A stretch of 6,919 nucleotides of DNA from JBGSKY01 sp041740995 (GTDB lineage: Bacteria; Planctomycetota; Planctomycetia; Pirellulales; Pirellulaceae). The notes under the pieces are model-generated. The model saw nothing but the letters and a program-made list of their open reading frames with translations, did no database searches and was not told where the DNA came from. Made by a program: the position numbers and the translations under genes. Every line of letters starts with the position of its first letter. The first letter of the stretch is position 1. The stretch is taken from positions 1 to 6,919 of the forward strand of contig JBGSKY010000283.1 of NCBI GenBank assembly GCA_041740995.1, written 5' to 3'. Positions 1 through 5,509 of the stretch are shown here, piece by piece.

Positions 1-377
1 CTTTGCCCGTGACAACCTATCTCCTGTGTGAGATTGCGACTCACCACTTTCGGCTGTGTTTTCCAAAGCCAACATCATGTGCGATTCCAAACTTGGCGGT
101 CATCTTAAGTCGTACCGACGAGCGGCTTAGAACGATGCGAAAGCGCATCCACGGTCTGACTAATGATCCGTTTGCAATTTTGAATTCGTCCTGATTTACA
201 AGGATCAAGCGTCGCCTTCCCAAGCGAACCAAGGCACTTCGCCGGAAACCATCTTGACGCTACCCGCATTTCGCTCCCTAAAATCTCACTCGATCACCTC
301 ATTCGAGTTTTTGTACCAGACGCCATTCTGGAATTAAGCAAAACTCAATGCAGTTGCTCGCACTCGGCCGAATTACC
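1..377. other. Left flank, no supported gene
   Basis: I see no convincing gene here. A plus-strand frame is open from the left edge to a TGA at 192-194 (about 63 codons). It could be the tail of a gene beginning outside the window, but its translation matches no family I know. On the minus strand a short frame starts with two ATGs at 78-73 and runs off the left edge after 26 codons; it could be the start of a leftward gene, equally unproven. The stretch also lies downstream of the kinase stop codon (378-380, minus), so it should contain that transcript's 3' end. The only structured element is a weak hairpin near 288-312, listed separately. Confidence 0.5.
288..312 (+). terminator. Weak hairpin plus T-run, possible terminator
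   Basis: A perfect 6-bp inverted repeat (ACTCGA at 288-293, TCGAGT at 303-308) encloses a 9-base loop and is followed on the plus strand by a run of five T (308-312). This has the shape of an intrinsic terminator for plus-strand transcription entering from the left. The stem is short and only half G/C, so it would be weak. On the minus strand the hairpin follows the kinase stop by about 70 bases. There the T-rich stretch (about 284-280) is separated from the stem by a few bases, so action as a two-way terminator is possible but less likely. Confidence 0.25.
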
Positions 378-3300
378 CTACTGTGTCGCATTCGGTTGAG
401 TTATGTTGTTCTCGAAAATCGCCCGTGCGAATTCGAGTCGCTTGAATCCATCAGCTTGCTGATGACGCTGCAGATACGGGGGGTTGGCCGTTGCGGAGAG
501 CTTAAATCGGCCGAGATTCGTCAGGTAAGGTGGGTCGCCTTGAAAAGACATTTCTATTACAAGTGTTTCGTCGCTTCCCAGCGACACTGGCATATCGAAT
601 TCGAAGATCGCGGTATGCGGTTGACCTTGCCCTTTGCCTTCCTCCCACGCTCCGAGGTTCCAGTAGCCGCCGGTATTGATCGGATAGGCCAAATGCGATT
701 GGTCCGCCCATACCGCGTGATACTCGATCGAAGTCAGCTGATCTTCGAGATTGGAACGCTTTATAATGGTTTTGAATTCACCAACGAAATCGCCAGTTTC
801 GTGTTTGGCATGGACACCGCGACCAGGGCCAGCCAAAGGCAACGATGCATGAGGTAATGCTTCGATGCGGACTGCTGCGATCGGCGTTTTAATCGCGGAG
901 AACTGGAGACGATAAACATCGCCATCAACATTTGCCCCGCCAACCAAAATGGATTGGTCCGGTAATTTATCGAAGTCTGCCCCCGCTTTCGAAGTGATCG
1001 AATCAGCTTCCATAGCGGTCCAGGTCGGCGCTTTGAGTTCAAAGATCGCGTCAGCAAGCTTACCAGCGACGACTGCATCATCTGGATCTTGCGCGTGCAA
1101 CCACTCGTAATGCGTCACGAGTGCTGGGGTGGTGAGCCGATTCACGCGTTGCCAGAAATCGGCAATGAGTTGTTGGTCTGAGGTGGACAAACCTTCGACA
1201 ACAAGTTGGTCACGAATACCGCTCAAATCTGGTTCGGTTTTCCAAGGCACAATCGTGGCAACTATGCTATGGCTAGTATTGACCGCATCGACTTCCGTTT
1301 GGGAGGCGAACTGATTAACCAGCTCGGACAACCATGCGATTGCTTGTCTACGATTTTGACTGCGTTTTTGATCGTTGAGAGGATCGGCGTCGCCAATACC
1401 TTCGCTTGCACGCGATGCCGCGAAAGCTCCTCGCCAGCGGACTTCAATGGCGTCTTCGGATGATAAATCTGGTTTGGTAGAAACGAGTGCCGCGTACATG
1501 GAAGTCGCTTGCTCGTACCGCCGATTCACAAACAGGAGGCGTGCTGCAGCACGCTTCGAATCGAAGACCTCATCCGGAGTCAGATTTACACTAGTCGAGG
1601 GCGTTTCGTTCAGCCGGTTCATCGCAGCTAGATTAGCCAAAGCCGAACGAATTGCCTTATCATCAGGTCGGAGCACGAGCGCTCGCTCCAAATGAGCCTG
1701 AGCGTCGGCTAGTTTTCCAATGCGCTCCAGCATTGCTGACTTACCAACCATAGCTCTCACATTCCTTGGATCAGCGTAGAGCGCCTGTTCATAGGCGTCC
1801 ATCGCTTTCTCGATATTTCCTGCAGCGGTAAAACCATCTCCCAAGTGAAGCAGTTTGTCGATTACTTTGCGTGCTTCATCGTTGTCGTGGTTGTCACGAA
1901 GGGTCGTCACAAGTGCTACGTAGCTGGCCGTGGCCGTCGGCTCAACTCGAATAGCTTCTCGGTAATTGGAAATTGCCTGTTCGAGTTGGCCTTGACGATG
2001 ATAAGCCGCAGCCAGCGCATCGTGACCTCCATGGTTTGTGGTGTTGATTCGGATCGCTTCACGGCTCTGTGTCATCGACTCTTCGAATCGCCCAAGATCA
2101 ATCAGCATCCGAGCGGATTGCATGCGGACATAGAAATCGTCAGGCACAACCGTTGTCATCGCCCCTAGCACTTGCAGTGATTCATCGATAGCACCTTGTT
2201 GTTTAAGCAACATCGCCAAGTCCCAAAGCGCCCCCGCGCTGTTGGGCTTAAGGGCAATAGCAGCCCGTGCGTATCCAATCGCTTGTTCGGTTTGTCCTGC
2301 ACTTGATAAACTTCGCGACAATTCAATATTTACCCAAAAGTCCCCTGGATCTTTAAGCTGTGCGCTACGCAGCAGTTCGATTGACTGGTCCACGCCGCCT
2401 TGGTTGCGCAATGCCTCTCCTAAGGTGGCCAGCACTTCACTAGACTGCTGGCCGGTTTGCGGATCGGAATAAATCGACAGCAACGCAGTCAAGTCGAAGG
2501 TGTGCACCGCCGCTCTCAACTTGGTTCGCCAAGCATCGTCGTCGGCCAAATTGGCAATCTCGATTAATCTCGCGCGCCGATCAAAGTGAGTCGGCGTGAC
2601 CTGCGCCCATAAGTCAAGTGCAACTAACAACCGATTTCGGATCGGTGACGTGCGAACATGTTCGGCTGCGACTTGACTGCTTGGTGTCAATAGGTCATAA
2701 CCCGCCGCGGCAAAAGCCTCTGCATAACGACTGTCAGTAGCCGCCAAATCGAACGCGGCAAAACCATCCTGTGACTCGGATCTTCGCAAACGAATATCAT
2801 CCAATTGCGAAGTGAACTGCGCCTGGACCGTTGCTTTTTCAGCCTCTTCAATCGCACTTTGTGCAAGGGAAGCCACTTCGTTGTAGACCGAGAGGGCACG
2901 GTCATTCGTGCCTGGCAGTAGTTCGGCTGTAGCACAAAATTCTCTTGCCTTCTGAGCCTCAACAAGAGTTTGGTTCCATTTGTTGATCAAATCATCCGGC
3001 GTTGCTGACTCGGCTACCGCCTGCAAATCTGCAACGTCGTCGAGAATCGCCAGAACATAATTTGAATTGACTTCTCGACGGTGTTGTTCGCGGCGACTGT
3101 ACCACAGCATGGCTGTACCGGCCGCTGCCAGACTGAACACTACTGAAGCGACGAATTGCAATGAAGCACGGTAGCGTTTGCGTTCGGCCGCAGCGGTCTT
3201 GATCGCTTCGGTAGCGCGAGCAGAATCGGCGGCGGATTGGACTTCTGCCTGCCGCAATCGCGAATCGACCGATTCTAAATAATCGGCAATGCGTTGAGTG

Positions 3301-4553
3301 ATGATCGAAGCGTCTCGCAATCGTTGCTCGCGATCAACCTTTAAGCAATCGGTTGTTATCTCTACCAGAGCCGGATCACATTCGCAGGCGGCAAGTCTTT
3401 CCAAACACGGCTCAATTTGTCCCAGCTTGGCGGCTTGCAGAAGTTCCGTTCCGAACTCGCCCACATAGGGCGGAGATCCGGTCAATATTTCACAAAGGAT
3501 CGCCCCCAGTCCGAACACATCCACGCGCTCATCCAGTTGGTCGATCTCGCCTTGTGCCTGTTCGGGTGCCATGTAGGCGACTGTACCCATGACGCTGCCC
3601 TGCGCAGTGTGAAAGACTTCTGATACCGCCGGTATTATCGGTGTTTGAACCACCGCGCCCGACTGCAGATCTTGGTCCCGGGGCATGTCGAGAACTTTTG
3701 CCAATCCCCAATCCATCACCTGGACTTCACCAAACGCACCCAGCATGACATTAGCAGGTTTCAAGTCGCGATGGATCACTCCGCGTTGATGTGCGTAAGC
3801 AATTGTTTGGCAAATCTGTTTGAAGACGCCCAACCACCGCGCGCGATCTTCTCGGAAGTCTTGTCGATCGCGCAGGGCTGCGGCAAGTGACTGGCCGTCT
3901 ACAAGTTGCATGCTGAAGAAAGGTCGTCCATCGGCAAGGCGTCCTAGTTCATAGACGGGCACAATGCCAGGGTGCTGAAGCTGGCCGCCGATTTGAGCTT
4001 CGTCATAAAACCGCTTTACAACCGAAGGTGCATGCTGATGCTTGGCCAGGAGAGCCTTGATCGCTAATTCACGTCCCAATTGGATGTCTTGACCTTTTAG
4101 GACCACGCCCATCCCGCCACGCGAGATTTCACCTTCTAATCGATAGCGTCCAACATTGCGATCGATAGGAATTTCTGTTGAAGCGATGTCCAACGCTGAG
4201 TCGGTTTGGCTTCCGTTTGATCGAAGCTTGACGCTGGAAGGACGCAGATTTAGGTGAGAAGGGTCGACTGATCCCGCCGTTGGGCTATGCTTCGTCTCGT
4301 TAAGCGGGGTCGCGTGGCGATCGAAAAAGCTGGGAGAACCCAGACTCAGATCATGCGCCGGTTCAATCAGAAAGCTTCCCATGCTTTCATGAGTCCGAAG
4401 CATTTGCTTAACGCGATTCTTTAATTGGATGTTGTCACCGCAAGCAGCGTCAATAAACGCATCACGCAGTTCCGGCGAATCGAGTTCAATGGCCTCAACG
4501 AAAATCTCGTTTGCAACGGAATTCCAGTCTGTCACTGTGGCAGGCTTCTCCAT
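378..4553 (-). CDS. Transmembrane Ser/Thr protein kinase with TPRs and C-terminal beta-rich domain
   Basis: The product has 1391 residues. Residues 10-60 form the short helical N-terminus typical of kinases paired with ECF-like sigma factors. A Hanks-type kinase domain spans about 137-428. It has a glycine loop at 141-150 (first glycine replaced by Ser144), Lys166, Glu185, HRDLKPAN at 261-268 (catalytic Asp263), DWG in place of DFG at 281-283, APE at 329-331, Asp345 and Arg411, so it should be active. Charged helix 430-460 leads into one membrane segment (about 464-486). Seven or eight TPRs follow (about 707-978). Residues 1036-1148 resemble a module common in planctomycete TPR kinases, and 1170-1355 a beta-rich domain resembling the tail of PSD1-type cytochrome proteins. 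Topology suggests a cytoplasmic kinase and an external C-terminal half (inference). It is probably cotranscribed with the sigma gene 67 bases upstream. The ATG keeps the conserved N-terminus; no clear Shine-Dalgarno precedes it. The substrate is unknown; the sigma factor is the obvious candidate. Confidence 0.95.
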   Translation of the reverse strand: MEKPATVTDWNSVANEIFVEAIELDSPELRDAFIDAACGDNIQLKNRVKQMLRTHESMGSFLIEPAHDLSLGSPSFFDRHATPLNETKHSPTAGSVDPSHLNLRPSSVKLRSNGSQTDSALDIASTEIPIDRNVGRYRLEGEISRGGMGVVLKGQDIQLGRELAIKALLAKHQHAPSVVKRFYDEAQIGGQLQHPGIVPVYELGRLADGRPFFSMQLVDGQSLAAALRDRQDFREDRARWLGVFKQICQTIAYAHQRGVIHRDLKPANVMLGAFGEVQVMDWGLAKVLDMPRDQDLQSGAVVQTPIIPAVSEVFHTAQGSVMGTVAYMAPEQAQGEIDQLDERVDVFGLGAILCEILTGSPPYVGEFGTELLQAAKLGQIEPCLERLAACECDPALVEITTDCLKVDREQRLRDASIITQRIADYLESVDSRLRQAEVQSAADSARATEAIKTAAAERKRYRASLQFVASVVFSLAAAGTAMLWYSRREQHRREVNSNYVLAILDDVADLQAVAESATPDDLINKWNQTLVEAQKAREFCATAELLPGTNDRALSVYNEVASLAQSAIEEAEKATVQAQFTSQLDDIRLRRSESQDGFAAFDLAATDSRYAEAFAAAGYDLLTPSSQVAAEHVRTSPIRNRLLVALDLWAQVTPTHFDRRARLIEIANLADDDAWRTKLRAAVHTFDLTALLSIYSDPQTGQQSSEVLATLGEALRNQGGVDQSIELLRSAQLKDPGDFWVNIELSRSLSSAGQTEQAIGYARAAIALKPNSAGALWDLAMLLKQQGAIDESLQVLGAMTTVVPDDFYVRMQSARMLIDLGRFEESMTQSREAIRINTTNHGGHDALAAAYHRQGQLEQAISNYREAIRVEPTATASYVALVTTLRDNHDNDEARKVIDKLLHLGDGFTAAGNIEKAMDAYEQALYADPRNVRAMVGKSAMLERIGKLADAQAHLERALVLRPDDKAIRSALANLAAMNRLNETPSTSVNLTPDEVFDSKRAAARLLFVNRRYEQATSMYAALVSTKPDLSSEDAIEVRWRGAFAASRASEGIGDADPLNDQKRSQNRRQAIAWLSELVNQFASQTEVDAVNTSHSIVATIVPWKTEPDLSGIRDQLVVEGLSTSDQQLIADFWQRVNRLTTPALVTHYEWLHAQDPDDAVVAGKLADAIFELKAPTWTAMEADSITSKAGADFDKLPDQSILVGGANVDGDVYRLQFSAIKTPIAAVRIEALPHASLPLAGPGRGVHAKHETGDFVGEFKTIIKRSNLEDQLTSIEYHAVWADQSHLAYPINTGGYWNLGAWEEGKGQGQPHTAIFEFDMPVSLGSDETLVIEMSFQGDPPYLTNLGRFKLSATANPPYLQRHQQADGFKRLEFARAIFENNITQPNATQ

Positions 4554-4563
4554 TGAAGAAGGT

Positions 4564-4576
4564 AAACGATTCGTTT
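4564..4576. promoter_or_regulatory. 13-bp perfect palindrome upstream of the kinase start
   Basis: AAACGA (4564-4569) and TCGTTT (4571-4576) are perfect inverted repeats around a single central T. The element ends 10 bases before the kinase ATG, in the position where a ribosome binding site would lie, and no Shine-Dalgarno sequence is present. It could be a protein-binding site, a weak mRNA hairpin or chance. Its A/T-rich arms make chance quite possible. Confidence 0.2.
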
Positions 4577-4592
4577 TTCACTATGACTTAAT

Positions 4593-4607
4593 GCGAAATA
4601 GATTCGC
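4593..4607 (-). other. Small hairpin between sigma and kinase genes
   Basis: A 5-bp stem (GCGAA at 4593-4597, TTCGC at 4603-4607) with a 5-base loop lies in the 67-base gap between the two cistrons. In the direction of transcription (minus) it is not followed by a T-run, so it is unlikely to end transcription. This is compatible with read-through from the sigma gene into the kinase gene. It might affect mRNA stability or translation of the kinase, but the stem is very short. Confidence 0.2.
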
Positions 4608-4620
4608 GTTTTGCACCTAA

Positions 4621-5169
4621 TTAACGAATTTGTTCGTGCAACCAAACCCTCGCTACTGCCCACAGCCGGTCGGCAGTGCGGCGGTTGATGCCCATCGATT
4701 GTGCCGCTTCTTGGTGTCCAAGGCCAGCGAAATAACGCAACATGACAAGTTGATAGGCATTTGCATCGTGCATCTTTAACTGCTCAAGCGCGCTGTCCAA
4801 GCCAAGCAGCTCGGTGGAGTCTTGAACCGACAATTCGGCTTCGTTGAGTTCGACACGATTCAAATCGCCACCACGTTTGAGGCAATTCTTCTGCCTAGCA
4901 CGCTCCACGAGAATACGCCGCATTGCTTCAGCAGCGGCCGCAAAAAAGTGACCACGCGAATCCCAGGTTTGCACTTGTTGAGTGTCGACCAATCGCAGGT
5001 AAGCTTCGTGTACTAGTGCAGTGCCCTGCAGCGAGATGCCAGCTGCTTCTTGACTGATCTTTATTGCTGCCAGTCGTCTCAATTCCTCATAAACGAGCGG
5101 CAGCAAGTCTTCTGCGGACTTTTTTTCACCGCGTTCCAACGCGACCAAAATCGTTGTGATTTCGCTCAT
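4621..5169 (-). CDS. ECF-like RNA polymerase sigma factor (Sigma70_ECF / TIGR02999 type)
   Basis: The product has 182 residues when started at the ATG at 5169-5167. It would direct RNA polymerase to a specific promoter set. Region 2 spans about 20-92: LLPLVYEELRRLAA at 22-35, TALVHEAYLRLV at 50-61, then the W-D-S-R-G-H-F-F stretch and the RRILVERAR helix. Region 4 spans about 124-182, with its helix-turn-helix near 150-175. This pattern is that of the family abundant in Planctomycetes and often encoded beside Ser/Thr kinases. The usual acidic DAED motif before LVxE is replaced by Q-G-T-A (48-51), leaving Thr50 as a possible phosphorylation site. No anti-sigma gene is adjacent; the kinase follows directly. 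A GTG at 5184-5182 would add five residues (MAAAV), but the family normally begins at the MSEITxIL segment, so I prefer the ATG. Neither start has a strong Shine-Dalgarno. The promoters it recognises cannot be read from the protein. Confidence 0.95.
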   Translation of the reverse strand: MSEITTILVALERGEKKSAEDLLPLVYEELRRLAAIKISQEAAGISLQGTALVHEAYLRLVDTQQVQTWDSRGHFFAAAAEAMRRILVERARQKNCLKRGGDLNRVELNEAELSVQDSTELLGLDSALEQLKMHDANAYQLVMLRYFAGLGHQEAAQSMGINRRTADRLWAVARVWLHEQIR

Positions 5170-5294
5170 GACAGCAGCCGCCACTAACAGGATCTAATCA
5201 ATTTCCACGTAATTGTCGTTCAGTTAAGTACGAACGCAAGCCGTGAACCGGCCGAAACTTGCTAATTCATCTCGGCATGCTGAACATTCAATCC

Positions 5295-5307
5295 GCTCAC
5301 CGTGAGC
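5295..5307. promoter_or_regulatory. 13-bp palindrome, candidate operator
   Basis: GCTCAC (5295-5300) and GTGAGC (5302-5307) are perfect inverted repeats around a central C. The site is 125 bases upstream of the sigma ATG and about 200 bases upstream of the phospholipase ATG, so a regulator binding here could affect either gene. I see no second copy in the intergenic region. Its role as an operator is inference from symmetry and position only. Confidence 0.25.
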
Positions 5308-5445
5308 TCGACCGGGTACTACTACGGCGTAACAACAAAAGCTCTAGTTAATTTTCCCAACGCGGAACTCAATGCATCGATGAACTTCAATAAAAATCTC
5401 CGAAATCGTCAAATATTGTTGTGCAAAGGCCGGTGCCAAATCGCA

Positions 5446-5477
5446 TTGACATCTGACGAACGATTGGTTCGCAAATA
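5446..5477 (+). promoter_or_regulatory. Possible promoter of the phospholipase gene
   Basis: A perfect TTGACA (-35 consensus) occupies 5446-5451, about 60 bases before the start codon. The best downstream -10-like hexamer is CAAATA (5472-5477), but the 20-base spacer is too long for an ideal housekeeping promoter and the hexamer is poor. If used, transcription would start near 5484 and give a leader of about 26 bases containing GGAG at 5494-5497. A promoter read by the neighbouring ECF-like sigma factor would not need to look like this. Confidence 0.3.
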
Positions 5478-5509
5478 AACTGCAACATCGACCGGAGTCT
5501 GCTTGACCA

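Larger units (their letters stand above)
5170..5509. promoter_or_regulatory. Divergent intergenic region between sigma and phospholipase genes
   Basis: About 340 bases without a convincing gene separate the two divergent start codons and must hold both promoters. For the plus-strand gene there is a consensus TTGACA at 5446-5451, listed separately. For the sigma gene the best minus-strand match I see is TTGCGT (5239-5234) with GACAAT (5217-5212), 16 bases apart, which is weak. A 13-bp palindrome sits near the middle at 5295-5307. Minus-strand open frames entering from the phospholipase gene look like antisense shadows of its coding sequence. I see no tRNA, riboswitch or repeat array here. Confidence 0.6.

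Noticed and set aside
41..232. Minus-strand 63-codon frame starting at TTG
   Set aside because: Weak start codon, no ribosome binding site and no recognisable protein features.
316..331. Hairpin CCAGA/TCTGG downstream of the kinase stop
   Set aside because: The 5-bp stem has no T-run after it in the minus direction, so it does not support a terminator call.
348..857. Plus-strand 169-codon open frame
   Set aside because: It lies antisense to the C-terminal domain of the kinase, which has clear family resemblance, and its own translation resembles nothing.
5182..5184. GTG as the sigma factor start
   Set aside because: It adds only MAAAV before the segment where this family normally starts, and the ATG at 5169-5167 fits better. 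It is kept only as an alternative.
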